Source: SZAS-103 sp038226665 (lineage in GTDB: Bacteria; Pseudomonadota; Gammaproteobacteria; Xanthomonadales; Xanthomonadaceae). From it: a stretch of 64,000 nt of DNA. Below the pieces are notes generated by a model, which worked only from the letters and a program-made list of their open reading frames with translations, ran no database searches and was not told where the DNA came from. Every line of letters starts with the position of its first letter. The stretch's first letter is position 1. Location: positions 186,001-250,000 of the forward strand of contig JBBRQI010000001.1 of NCBI GenBank assembly GCA_038226665.1. The letters run 5' to 3'. Shown here piece by piece: positions 20,545-28,827 of this stretch. Both the position numbers and the translations under genes were made by a program.

Positions 20545-20824
20545 CTCGTCGTCCTCGAGCGGTGGTGATATTGCGCCACTCTAACGCGATCCCGCATTTG
20601 CGGTCTGAAAAGTACCGTTGTCGGCATGAGCGCTTCCAGGCCACCGCTCGCAACTTCTACGCACTCTGAACTGGTCGCTCCCGCGCATCTGACCGCCATG
20701 GATGGCGGGAATGACGAAAATGCAGGAGCATTTTTCGGCCTGCGACGTGCATGGATGCACGAGTGTTGGCGAAGGCAGGATGCCGAAAGCCGACCGCTCG
20801 CGGCATACCGTGCGTCCTGCACAT
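20545..20824. other. Intergenic region without a supported gene
   Basis: The 280 bases between the gpx start and the csp terminator hold the gpx promoter region. I see no open frame with family character, no RNA gene and no repeat here. Confidence 0.5.
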
Positions 20825-20852
20825 AAAAAAGCCCCGGATTACTCCGGGGCTT
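20825..20852 (-). terminator. Rho-independent terminator of the second csp gene
   Basis: Read on the minus strand, the perfect eight-base stem GCCCCGGA/TCCGGGGC with a four-base loop is followed by TTTTTT. It lies 27 bases after the csp stop. Confidence 0.85.
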
Positions 20853-20879
20853 GATTTGGCGAGCTTGCAGAATCCGAAA

Positions 20880-21089
20880 TTACAGGATCTGCACCGCGTC
20901 AGCCTGCAGGCCCTTCGGCCCCTTGACGACTTCGAAGCTCACCTTCTGGCCTTCCTGCAACGACTTGAAGCCGCTGCCTTGGATGGCGCGGAAATGGACG
21001 AAAAGATCTTCGCCGCTTTCCGGGGTGATGAAGCCGAAGCCCTTCGCGTCGTTGAACCACTTCACGGTGCCATTCTTACGGTCCGACAT
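20880..21089 (-). CDS. Cold shock protein, CspA family (second copy)
   Basis: The 69-residue cold-shock domain protein has KGFGFIT and LFVHF RNA-binding motifs. It differs from the first copy at scattered positions (for example PESGEDLFVHF and the C-terminal QADAVQIL). It is an RNA chaperone by family. The leader shares a hairpin and several short elements with the first csp gene, which suggests a paralogous pair retaining common control. Confidence 0.92.
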   Translation of the reverse strand: MSDRKNGTVKWFNDAKGFGFITPESGEDLFVHFRAIQGSGFKSLQEGQKVSFEVVKGPKGLQADAVQIL

Positions 21090-21264
21090 TGTCTAACTCC
21101 TTGGAACATTGGTATGGATTCGCGGCTTCAGGAACACCCCGGGCCGAGACTGAGTTGCAGGGAGTAAGCGAGGGACGATGTAGCGGATCGCAACGGCGAC
21201 GGTTCCGAAAAACAGCCGCTGAAAACTTTTGATCTACCGCATCAGGCCACGGTTCACAGTGACC
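21090..21264 (-). promoter_or_regulatory. Conserved 5' leader of the second csp gene
   Basis: This region contains a 20-base hairpin (21245-21264, GGCCAC and GTGACC arms, one G-U pair on the transcript). It also contains GGAGTA, AGCGGATCG and CGCATC elements in the same order as at 11582-11730. The hairpin lies 156 bases upstream of the start codon; in the other gene it lies 130 bases upstream. The 234 bases from 21265 to 21498 show no further gene and should hold promoters. Confidence 0.5.
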
Positions 21265-21498
21265 CAAGCAAACACAGTGCGTCGCACCATACGCGCGTAT
21301 GCCCGAAAAAGCCAGCAAGTTCATGAACGGGAGGCATTCACAGATGTTGGGTGTCGCGTCCACGACGCCCGTCGCAGTGCGGTCAGCTGCGCCTGATGCA
21401 CCGCTGGATGCTGAAGACTTACCCGGTTTTGGTGTATGAAGGAACCGGCGCCGCGCGACGGCCGCCATCATCATCCACAACAGCCGAAGGAGAGCACC

Positions 21499-21600
21499 GT
21501 GGCCAAGGGTCTGGAGCAGAAAAAGGAAACCAAGAAGAAGCCGGCCAAGACGATGAAGGAAAAGAAGGCCGACAAGAACGCGAAGAAATCGGCCAAGTAA
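21499..21600 (+). CDS. Small lysine-rich protein, 33 residues
   Basis: A GTG start eight bases after AAGGAGAG opens a frame reading MAKGLEQKKETKKKPAKT and on to KNAKKSAK, ending at TAA. Over 40 percent of residues are lysine. Very short lysine-rich proteins of this type recur in Lysobacterales and other proteobacteria as unannotated or hypothetical genes. The strong ribosome site and clean stop argue that it is real. It may bind nucleic acid or ribosomes; that is speculation. Confidence 0.6.
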   Translation: MAKGLEQKKETKKKPAKTMKEKKADKNAKKSAK

Positions 21601-21710
21601 GACCCACTGCCGCAGGAATGCGGGTTCGCCCCGTCGCCGCCACGGCACGGGGCACTCACATTCACGCCAATGCCCGCCATGCGAACCCCGGCTTCGTTGC
21701 GCTCGCCCGC

Positions 21711-22901
21711 GTGAGCGAGCCATCCGGCACGTTCGATGCCATCGTCATCGGCGGTGGCGCCGCCGGCTTGATGTGCGCCTTGACCGCCGGCCAGCGCGGG
21801 CGGCGCGTGCTGGTCATCGAGCACGCCAATCGCGTCGGCAAGAAGATCCTGATGTCCGGTGGCGGCCGCTGCAATTTCACCAACCTCGGCACCACGCCGG
21901 CGAATTTCCTTTCGGCCAACCCGCACTTCTGCAAGTCCGCGCTCGCGCGCTATACGCCGGCCGATTTCATCGCGATGGTCGAACGCCACGGCATCGCATG
22001 GCACGAGAAAGAACTCGGCCAGTTGTTCTGCGACGAGTCGTCCAAACAGATCGTGCGCATGCTGCTGGACGAATGCGCAGGCGCAGGCGTATGCGTCGAG
22101 ACCGGTTGCAGTGTCGATCGCGTGCTCCGCACCGATGATGGATTCCTGCTCGACACGACGCTGGGAGCATTCGCCACGCCATCGCTGGTGATCGCTAGTG
22201 GTGGACTATCCATCCCGAGCATGGGCGCGAGCGGCTTCGGCTACGCACTCGCGCGCCAGTTAGGCAACAACGTGCTGCCGACCCGCGCAGGCCTGGTGCC
22301 GTTGACGCTGAGCGGCAAGCATTCCGAACACCTGCAGGATCTGAGCGGCGTCGCCCTGCCCGTACTAGCGCGCTGCAACGGCACCGATTTCCGCGGCGCG
22401 ATGCTGATCACCCATCGCGGCATCAGCGGCCCGGCGATCTTGCAGATCTCCTCGTTCTGGCAGCCCGGCGACGATCTGCGCCTTGACCTGCTGCCGGATC
22501 GCGATGTGTTCGACTGGTTGCGCGCCCAGCAATCAGAGCGCCCGGCCGCGGAGTTCAAGACCGTGCTCAGCGATGCGCTGCCGAAGCGCTTCGCGCAGCG
22601 CCTGTGCGAACTTTGGTTGCCGAACAAACCGCTGCGCCAGTATCGCGACAGCGAACTGCGCGAGCTCGCAGCGCAGTTGCGGGATTGGCCACTGATCGCC
22701 AGCGGCACCGAAGGCTATCGCACCGCCGAAGTCACGCTTGGCGGCGTCGACACGAACGAACTGTCATCGTCCACGATGGAATCGAAGCGCGTGCGCGGCC
22801 TGTATTTCATCGGCGAAGTCGTCGATGTCACCGGCTGGCTCGGCGGCTACAACTTCCAGTGGGCATGGGCGTCTGGACACGCCGCCGGAGAAGTCGTCTA
22901 A
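21711..22901 (+). CDS. Flavoprotein of the HI0933/YhiN (BaiN-like) family
   Basis: The 396-residue protein has the FAD-binding motif AIVIGGGAAGLMCALTAGQ at the N-terminus, the family signature VGKKILMSGGGRCNFTN, a GVDTNELSSSTMESK segment and a C-terminal GYNFQWAWASG FAD-binding motif. These NAD(P)/FAD-dependent oxidoreductases have few assigned substrates. The GTG at 21711 lies just before the flavin motif; ATG-started extensions upstream lack similarity. Confidence 0.85.
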   Translation: MSEPSGTFDAIVIGGGAAGLMCALTAGQRGRRVLVIEHANRVGKKILMSGGGRCNFTNLGTTPANFLSANPHFCKSALARYTPADFIAMVERHGIAWHEKELGQLFCDESSKQIVRMLLDECAGAGVCVETGCSVDRVLRTDDGFLLDTTLGAFATPSLVIASGGLSIPSMGASGFGYALARQLGNNVLPTRAGLVPLTLSGKHSEHLQDLSGVALPVLARCNGTDFRGAMLITHRGISGPAILQISSFWQPGDDLRLDLLPDRDVFDWLRAQQSERPAAEFKTVLSDALPKRFAQRLCELWLPNKPLRQYRDSELRELAAQLRDWPLIASGTEGYRTAEVTLGGVDTNELSSSTMESKRVRGLYFIGEVVDVTGWLGGYNFQWAWASGHAAGEVV

Positions 22902-22937
22902 GACGCGATCTGCGCACCTGAATTGGCTAATTCAATA

Positions 22938-23363
22938 TCAACCGGACTGCGACACCACTTTCAACACATCCACCGTGGTCGCATCGTGCCCACTGTGGGC
23001 GACATCGGCCAGCGCAACGATTCCGCGCAGCTTGCCGTCATCGTCAACCACCAGCATCCGCCGCAACATGTGTTCTTCCATCTGCGCACAACATTCGCGC
23101 AGGCTGGTGTCGGCATCGACCGTGATGCAGGGCGAACTCATGCAGTCGGCCGCGGTGGTTTCCGCCGGATTCTTGCCTGCCGCAACGATCCGGATCGCGA
23201 TATCGCGGTCGGTGATCGTGCCCACGGGCTTGTGCGTTTCCAGCGCATCCACGACGGGAATCAATCCGCAGTCGTGGGTCTTCATCAATTGGGCGACGAC
23301 ACGCAGCGCCGTTTGCGGCGTGCAACATGCGGGGGCCGCGGTCATCACGGATGTGAGGTTCAT
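22938..23363 (-). CDS. Two-CBS-domain protein
   Basis: The 141-residue protein is a tandem CBS pair. The first repeat spans about 10-60 (TALRVVAQLMKTHDCGLIPVV) and the second about 75-135 (DTSLRECCAQMEEHMLRRML and VALADVA). CBS pairs bind adenine nucleotides and act as energy or ligand sensors. No partner enzyme domain is fused, so it acts alone or in trans. The target is unknown. Confidence 0.85.
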   Translation of the reverse strand: MNLTSVMTAAPACCTPQTALRVVAQLMKTHDCGLIPVVDALETHKPVGTITDRDIAIRIVAAGKNPAETTAADCMSSPCITVDADTSLRECCAQMEEHMLRRMLVVDDDGKLRGIVALADVAHSGHDATTVDVLKVVSQSG

Positions 23364-23523
23364 GGGTGCATTCCTTCACGACTGTCGCTGGGTTGGCATG
23401 GTCTCACGCGCAGCATGCCTGCGAAACCGCATGCTAAGCTCGTCGTGCGCATCGACCGGGGCAAAGGCTACGCTCTTCCTCGTTCGATTTGCCGACTCCG
23501 TCCAAACGCCTAGAGAGAATGCC

Positions 23524-23685
23524 TTGGCCAAGCCCAATTACCAGTTCGACAAGCGCCAGCGCGATCTCGCCAAGAAAAAGAAACAGGATGAGAAACGCCA
23601 GCGCAAGCAGACCAAGCCTGACGATGCGACCGACGCGCCATCCAGCCCGGACGCTACGTCCACAGACGGAACGCCCGCCGGTTGA
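23524..23685 (+). CDS. Small basic protein, 53 residues
   Basis: A TTG start after GAGAGAATGCC opens a frame beginning MAKPNYQFDKRQRDLAKKKK, followed by a charged helix and a Ser/Thr/Asp-rich tail. Short proteins with the same MAKPNY-x-F-x-KRQR-x-L start occur widely in beta- and gammaproteobacteria without assigned function. A longer frame runs upstream but has no such similarity. A role in nucleic acid binding is possible, not shown. Confidence 0.6.
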   Translation: MAKPNYQFDKRQRDLAKKKKQDEKRQRKQTKPDDATDAPSSPDATSTDGTPAG

Positions 23686-23739
23686 CCCGGATCTCGCGCA
23701 GCACAGATCGCGTCTCGCCAGTTCATGAAGGGGCGCGCA

Positions 23740-24006
23740 TCAGATCGGCGTATGCGGATGGCGCTTGATCCAGGCCGCGACATAGGCGCAGTTCGGCACC
23801 ACGTCCATCCCGCGTTCGCGCGCGCTGTCGAGCGCGTACTGCGTCAGCGCCGCCGCGATGCCGCGCCCAGCCACTTCATCCGGCACGCCCGCGTGGTTGA
23901 GCGACATTGTCTTGCTGAGGATGCGGTACTCCAGCACGCAAAGTGCGCCATCGACCGTGGCTTCGAAACGCTGCGCGGCGGCATTGTCGACGACCGTGAT
24001 CACCAT
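23740..24006 (-). CDS. GNAT-family N-acetyltransferase (YjdJ-like)
   Basis: The 88-residue protein is a minimal GNAT fold of the short kind. It has VLEYRILSKTMSLNHAGVP, the acetyl-CoA-binding loop GRGIAAALTQYALDSARERG, and the ending VVPNCAYVAAWIKRHP. Its ATG overlaps the stop of rluF by seven bases, so the two are translationally coupled. Substrate is unknown. A longer start (24060) would read through the rluF 3' end and is less likely. Confidence 0.8.
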   Translation of the reverse strand: MVITVVDNAAAQRFEATVDGALCVLEYRILSKTMSLNHAGVPDEVAGRGIAAALTQYALDSARERGMDVVPNCAYVAAWIKRHPHTPI

Positions 24007-24713
24007 TCCGTGCGCTCCGGCAACAGTCCGCGCAATTCGGGATCGGTGAGATTTCGCCACTGACCCGGCTTCAATGCGCCGAGCTTGATGTTCATGATGC
24101 GCACGCGGCGCAACTGGGTGACCTTGAAATCGAATGACTCGGCCATCAGCCGGATCTGCCGGTTCAAGCCTTGCGTGAGCACGATGCGGAATCCGAACTT
24201 CGCGAGTTTCGACGTGCGGCAGGGCTTGGTCATCTCCCCGTGAATGCGCACGCCGCGCGCCATGCCGGACAGGAATTCCGGCGTCACCGGACGATTCACG
24301 CCGACAAGGTATTCCTTCTCGTGGTTGTTCTCGGCGCGCAGGATCGCATTGACGATATCGCCGTTGCTGGTCAGCAGGATCAAGCCGTCGGAATCCTTGT
24401 CCAGCCTGCCGATTGGATAGATGCGCTCGCTGTGGTCGACGAAGTCCACAATATTGCCCGCGACGGTGCGCTCGGTCGTGCAGATGATACCGACCGGCTT
24501 GTTCAGCGCGATGTACGTAAACGCGCGCTTGCCCGGCGCAACGGCACGCGCGCGCACCGGATTGCCGTCGACCAGCACCTCGTCGCTTTCCTGCCAGGCC
24601 TCGCCCATGATGGCCCGGCGCCCGTTGCGGGTCACCCTGCCCTCGCCGATCATGCGGTCAGCCTCGCGGCGTGAGCACAGTCCGGTGTCGCTGATGAACT
24701 TGTTCAGCCGCAT
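24000..24713 (-). CDS. rluF: 23S rRNA pseudouridine synthase RluF
   Basis: The 237-residue protein has an S4 RNA-binding domain (MRLNKFISDTGLCSRREADR) and the RsuA-type catalytic core with the nucleophilic Asp in PIGRLDKDSDGL. The run of conserved segments (NIVDFVDHSERIYPIG, HEKEYLV, RIMNIKLG) matches E. coli RluF closely, apart from the missing C-terminal tail. RluF modifies U2604 of 23S rRNA (RluB family site U2605 is handled by the paralog at 38934). It is co-transcribed with the GNAT gene. Confidence 0.85.
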   Translation of the reverse strand: MRLNKFISDTGLCSRREADRMIGEGRVTRNGRRAIMGEAWQESDEVLVDGNPVRARAVAPGKRAFTYIALNKPVGIICTTERTVAGNIVDFVDHSERIYPIGRLDKDSDGLILLTSNGDIVNAILRAENNHEKEYLVGVNRPVTPEFLSGMARGVRIHGEMTKPCRTSKLAKFGFRIVLTQGLNRQIRLMAESFDFKVTQLRRVRIMNIKLGALKPGQWRNLTDPELRGLLPERTEW

Positions 24714-24746
24714 CTGGCAACCTGCAATACAGACGTACGCATTCGG

Positions 24747-25652
24747 TCATTTTTCCGTCGAGTGAGGTACGTCGATGGGTTCGACATCGTGGAGTCGATC
24801 CAGGTCGACGTAGACGCGCCCGTCGGGGGCCGGCCGGACCACGTCCACGAAGCGGCGGTCGAACAGGATCGCGTCATGCGCATAGTCGCTGCGCGCGTGC
24901 ACGGTCGCAGCCAGCGATTCCTCGATGCCGGTGATGCTGATCTGCAGCTGCGCGTCCTGCGCGGCCAACGCGGCGGCATCGACGCCGAACATCGGGCTGG
25001 TCTCGTCGATGCGATGCATGATCGTCCAGCTCAGGGCGAACAGGCTTGATCGGCCGCGCTCGAGCTTGAGATCGTAGAAACGGCGAAAGGTGGTTCCCTC
25101 CAGCGTGACCTCGACCCTGCTCAGGGAAAGGCTCGCGCTCGCTTCGACGATGGAATTGCGACGTTCGTTCGCGGCCCGCAGCATCAGCATCGGCGCACCG
25201 TTGAACGGCGTGACAACGGCGACGCGGCTGAACAGCGCACGCGCAGTCGGTTTCGAAAAGCGCGCGAACATCAGGCCGGTGATGACGGCCAGCGAGAGCA
25301 TCCCGGTGACGATTTCAGTTGTCGCGACGATGTGGCCGTAGAGAGTGCCCGGACTCATCTCGCCGTAGCCGACCGTCGCCAGGGTCTCCACGCTGAAGAA
25401 AAAACTGTCCGCGAAGGACCCCGGCCTGGCATTGGCGATCGCGTGATCGCCGAGGGAGTACAGGGTCGCGAAGACCAGATTGACGGCCAGGTAAATCGCC
25501 AAGACACCGCCGAAAAAGGCCTTCCACGACAGCGTGTGGATCAGGTAATAGGCATCCCTGACTCCGAGCCGACGCGTGCCGAGCTTGATGACTTCCCTAT
25601 TGCCGATGCGCGAAACGACGCCGCTGCGCGCTGGTCTGGTTTCCTGGGCCAT
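24747..25652 (-). CDS. KirBac-type inward rectifier potassium channel
   Basis: The 301-residue protein has two membrane helices (about 44-66 and 108-132) around a pore loop with the K+ selectivity filter TVGYG. A cytoplasmic beta-rich domain of the Kir family follows (about 145-290). It should form tetrameric K+ channels in the inner membrane. The cytoplasmic domain can sense ligands or lipids in relatives; which is not visible here. Stand-alone gene with its own upstream gap. Confidence 0.88.
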   Translation of the reverse strand: MAQETRPARSGVVSRIGNREVIKLGTRRLGVRDAYYLIHTLSWKAFFGGVLAIYLAVNLVFATLYSLGDHAIANARPGSFADSFFFSVETLATVGYGEMSPGTLYGHIVATTEIVTGMLSLAVITGLMFARFSKPTARALFSRVAVVTPFNGAPMLMLRAANERRNSIVEASASLSLSRVEVTLEGTTFRRFYDLKLERGRSSLFALSWTIMHRIDETSPMFGVDAAALAAQDAQLQISITGIEESLAATVHARSDYAHDAILFDRRFVDVVRPAPDGRVYVDLDRLHDVEPIDVPHSTEK

Positions 25653-25780
25653 GCGCGCAGTGTAGCGTTTCGCCCTGCATGCGATGTCGCGCCTGCGACC
25701 GTCGCGCGCCAGGATCGGATACAGGCGCGCGACGATGACCCAGACTGGCGATGCCGGAACGGCCGCGGGGTTCTCCGGAA

Positions 25781-28543
25781 CTACTGGGTCTTCAGGCTGA
25801 CATCGTCGATCACGAACGAGGTCGCGTCCTGCTTGTCTTCCACGCCGCTGAAGTAGACCTTCACGGTCTGGCCCTTGTACGCGCTGAGATCAAAACTGCG
25901 CTGCGTGTAGGCGCTGCCCTTGTCGAGGTTCGAGTACGTGTGCAGGGTCGAAAGGACGGCGTTGGAGCTGCTGCGCACCTGCAACGTCAGCGTGTCGTAG
26001 GCCTTGGTCGTCGAGGTCTCGGTGCTGTCGACGAGCAGCCAGAAGCTCAGCGTGGCCGTTGTCGCGCTCGTCGGAATCGTGACCGTCTGCGACAACGTGT
26101 CGGTGTGAGCCGAGCCGTAGCCGTCGAGCCATGCATTCCACCACCCGCCATGGGTCGGTTCGCCGCCACTATTGTCGATCACTCCGGACGACTCGGTCCA
26201 TACCGACGCTCCCGACTCGAAGCCGCCGTTGCCGATCAACTCGCCGCCAGTCACGCTATTGCTGACGGTGAATCCCGCGCCCGCGGAGGTTCCGACATTT
26301 CCGGCCGCGTCGTAGCCCTTCGCGATCAACGTGTGGCTGCCGTTGGCGAGCGTGGTTGAGTCGAGGGCCATGCTGTACGGGCTGGTGGTGTCGGTGCCCT
26401 TGAGCAAGTTGTCGACGAAGAACTCGACCTTGGTCACGCCGATGTTGTCGGTGGCCGTCGACGACAGCGTGATCGTGCCGCTGCTGCCCGACTCGGACGC
26501 GCTCAAGGTTGGCGGCGTAGTGTCGCCGCCGCTGCCGTTGCTCACGCTGAAGCTCACCGCCGACGAGGTGCCGATGTTCCCGGCCGCGTCGTATGCCTTG
26601 GTCGCCACGGTGTGGCTGCCGTTGGCTAGTGTGGTCGAATTAAGGGTCATACCGTAGGGGCTGGTGGTGTCGGTGCCCTTGAGCACGCCGTCGACATAGA
26701 ACTCGACCCTGGTCACTCCGACGTTGTCGGACGCGGTGGCCGACAGCGTGATCGTTCCCGAGCTGCCCGACTCCGCTGCGCTGGTCGTCGGCGGTGTCGT
26801 GTCTCCTCCGCCGCTGGTCTGGTTGACCCAGATCGGTGCGGACCACAAGAGCTTGCCGTTCGCCTGGGTCACTTCCACATAGTAGAAATGCGAGCCGACC
26901 GCAGGCGTGATGGTCGTCGAGCCGCTGCCTTCATAGGTCTGCGTCACCGTGCCGTTGCTGCCCGGCACGCCTTCGAAGAACTGCACGCGCGCGGCGGTCT
27001 GGCCGCTGGAACTCGCATAATTCGCAACGAGCGTGAGTGCACCGGAGTTGTTGATCGTCTGGCCCATGAGCTGGCCGTTCGCGGTCAGGATGAGCTGGCT
27101 GGTCTTGTCCTCGGTCGCGAACACGCGCCGCGCGCGCAGCGCATCGAGGAAGTTCGCGGTGTTCAGCGGTGTGCCGTTGGGCAGCAGGACGCCGGTGCGG
27201 TTGGTCGAGGACATGCCCCAGTTCGCGCAGTGGTTGTCCTGGTCGGTCGCGGGCGCGACATGATAGCCGCGCTCCAAGAGGATGTTGAAGGCGTCCTGGT
27301 ACATGTCCAGCTGCGGCTCGCTCTCGTCCATCTTCGCCGAGAACGCGGCCGAGTTCATCACCTCGGCGAGCACCATGACCTGATCGCCGTTGGCGTCGTA
27401 TGCGAGCGGGACTCCGCCGATCTGGAATTGCGCGGTGGTCGCCGGATGGTTGAACATCCCGATCCAGCCGTGCGTCTTCATCGTCGCGTAGATGCCAGCG
27501 TAGTCCGACTTGGGCGTGAGGTAGTCGCCGATCAGCTGGCCACTGGAGTTCATCTCCCACTCGGGCAGGCCGTCGGGACTGAAGATGTTGAGGTGGCCGC
27601 CGTTGCTGATCACGCCCCACTCGACGCCGTACAGCGCGAGGAAGCCTGGATGCGCGGCATTGTAGTTCGCCGCCGCAGTTACACCGGACTGGAACAGCGC
27701 CTTCGCGGTCGCGGGATTCGCGTTGGCGTTGGTGCTGTTGGAGCCATCGAACATGTGGTTGTGTTCGGAGGCATTGAGGAAATCGGCGTGCGCCTGGGTC
27801 TGCATCATCGTGTAGGCGTCGGTCGGGCCGAGCGCGGCGGACTGCGGGGCCTGCGAACCCACGCAGGTCGCGACCGAACCGCCGCCGTCGCTGTGATTGG
27901 TCTGGCTGTGCAGGTTGCCGAGGTAGATCGTGTACGGCAGCGAACCGGTGGCCGGCACCGACTGCGTGTGCGCTCCGCCCTTGCCGGCTGAACTCTGCGC
28001 AGGCCGCGGCAATGCGCGGAACGCGGGCATCTTCGGCGCCGGCAGGTTGCCGACCATCACGTCGTGGTGCTGGTTCTCTTCCTCGCTGCCGAACACCGCA
28101 AACGCGCGATGCACACGATCGAACAGCGCCGCACCGAAATCGGCCTGCCCGTGCAGGGTTGGCACGGCGCGCAGGCGCACCGTATAGAAACCGGCAGGCA
28201 AGGCATGCCCGGTGCCGTCGCGACCATCCCAGTTCAGCAGGTAACGCGCGTGCTGGTTCGACATGCCGATCTCGCCGATCCAGCGGCGCACGTTGCGTCC
28301 CTGTCTGTCGGTCACGTCGACCTGCCAAGCCGCAAGCGTGTTGCTGCCCGCACCCGGATAGTTGAAATACAGGTTCAGCGGATACGCGCCTTGCGCATCG
28401 GCGTGGAACGGCACATTGAGCGCCGCGTCGAACTCGAAATGATCGGGATGATGGATTTCGATTGGAGCGGATGCGGCGTTCAGGCAAGCAGCGATTGAAG
28501 CGGAAAGTACGGCGACACGGCACAGCCAGGCGCGAGCAGACAT
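25781..28543 (-). CDS. Large secreted PHP-domain (CehA/McbA-type) protein with two Ig-like repeats
   Basis: The 920-residue protein has a signal peptide (about 1-24), a beta-rich N-terminal region, and a PHP-like metal domain (about 205-500) opening with GNLHSQTNHSDG. Later metal-type histidines occur in ASEHNH and FNHP. Two near-identical Ig-like repeats follow (about 579-672 and 673-765), each starting DTTPP and containing LKGTDTTSPY. A jelly-roll type C-terminal domain ends the chain (about 770-920). It is probably a secreted or surface phosphoesterase-like metallohydrolase. The real substrate is unknown. Confidence 0.75.
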   Translation of the reverse strand: MSARAWLCRVAVLSASIAACLNAASAPIEIHHPDHFEFDAALNVPFHADAQGAYPLNLYFNYPGAGSNTLAAWQVDVTDRQGRNVRRWIGEIGMSNQHARYLLNWDGRDGTGHALPAGFYTVRLRAVPTLHGQADFGAALFDRVHRAFAVFGSEEENQHHDVMVGNLPAPKMPAFRALPRPAQSSAGKGGAHTQSVPATGSLPYTIYLGNLHSQTNHSDGGGSVATCVGSQAPQSAALGPTDAYTMMQTQAHADFLNASEHNHMFDGSNSTNANANPATAKALFQSGVTAAANYNAAHPGFLALYGVEWGVISNGGHLNIFSPDGLPEWEMNSSGQLIGDYLTPKSDYAGIYATMKTHGWIGMFNHPATTAQFQIGGVPLAYDANGDQVMVLAEVMNSAAFSAKMDESEPQLDMYQDAFNILLERGYHVAPATDQDNHCANWGMSSTNRTGVLLPNGTPLNTANFLDALRARRVFATEDKTSQLILTANGQLMGQTINNSGALTLVANYASSSGQTAARVQFFEGVPGSNGTVTQTYEGSGSTTITPAVGSHFYYVEVTQANGKLLWSAPIWVNQTSGGGDTTPPTTSAAESGSSGTITLSATASDNVGVTRVEFYVDGVLKGTDTTSPYGMTLNSTTLANGSHTVATKAYDAAGNIGTSSAVSFSVSNGSGGDTTPPTLSASESGSSGTITLSSTATDNIGVTKVEFFVDNLLKGTDTTSPYSMALDSTTLANGSHTLIAKGYDAAGNVGTSAGAGFTVSNSVTGGELIGNGGFESGASVWTESSGVIDNSGGEPTHGGWWNAWLDGYGSAHTDTLSQTVTIPTSATTATLSFWLLVDSTETSTTKAYDTLTLQVRSSSNAVLSTLHTYSNLDKGSAYTQRSFDLSAYKGQTVKVYFSGVEDKQDATSFVIDDVSLKTQ

Positions 28544-28643
28544 GCGTCTTCCTCAGGTTCGGTGGGTGGTAACAGGGGATCGCGGCAACGTGCTCGCGAA
28601 TCCCCCACCCGCGAGCACGAGTGAAGAACCAGATGGTATGTCT

Positions 28644-28675
28644 GCTATCTGACGTTGCCGTGTCGGCTATCTGAC
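28644..28675. promoter_or_regulatory. Tandem 10-bp direct repeats upstream of the PHP-domain gene
   Basis: GCTATCTGAC occurs at 28644-28653 and again at 28666-28675, a 22-base period equal to two helical turns. The repeats lie about 100 bases upstream of the PHP-domain gene start. This layout is typical of a transcription factor binding side by side. No flanking regulator gene is evident. Confidence 0.4.
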
Positions 28676-28773
28676 AACGCAATTACGGATATGTGTATTT
28701 ACGCGACGCCTCGATCCATTGGTTGGCGCGCGCACGCAATTGACGTCGGACTTCCATCGCAATTCCGGTCACA

Positions 28774-28801
28774 CCCAAACGCGCCTCGCATGGAGACGCG
28801 C
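28774..28801 (-). terminator. Possible terminator of the beta-propeller gene
   Basis: On the minus strand, a nine-pair stem (GCGCGTCTC with GAGGCGCGT, two G-U pairs) with a five-base loop is followed by only three Ts. It lies 27 bases beyond the stop codon of the propeller gene. Confidence 0.4.
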
Positions 28802-28827
28802 ATTGCCTGGGACTTACGACAGCGGTA

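Noticed and set aside
26240..26810. Internal DNA repeats in the PHP-domain gene as a mobile or CRISPR repeat
   Set aside because: They encode two Ig-like protein domains in frame.
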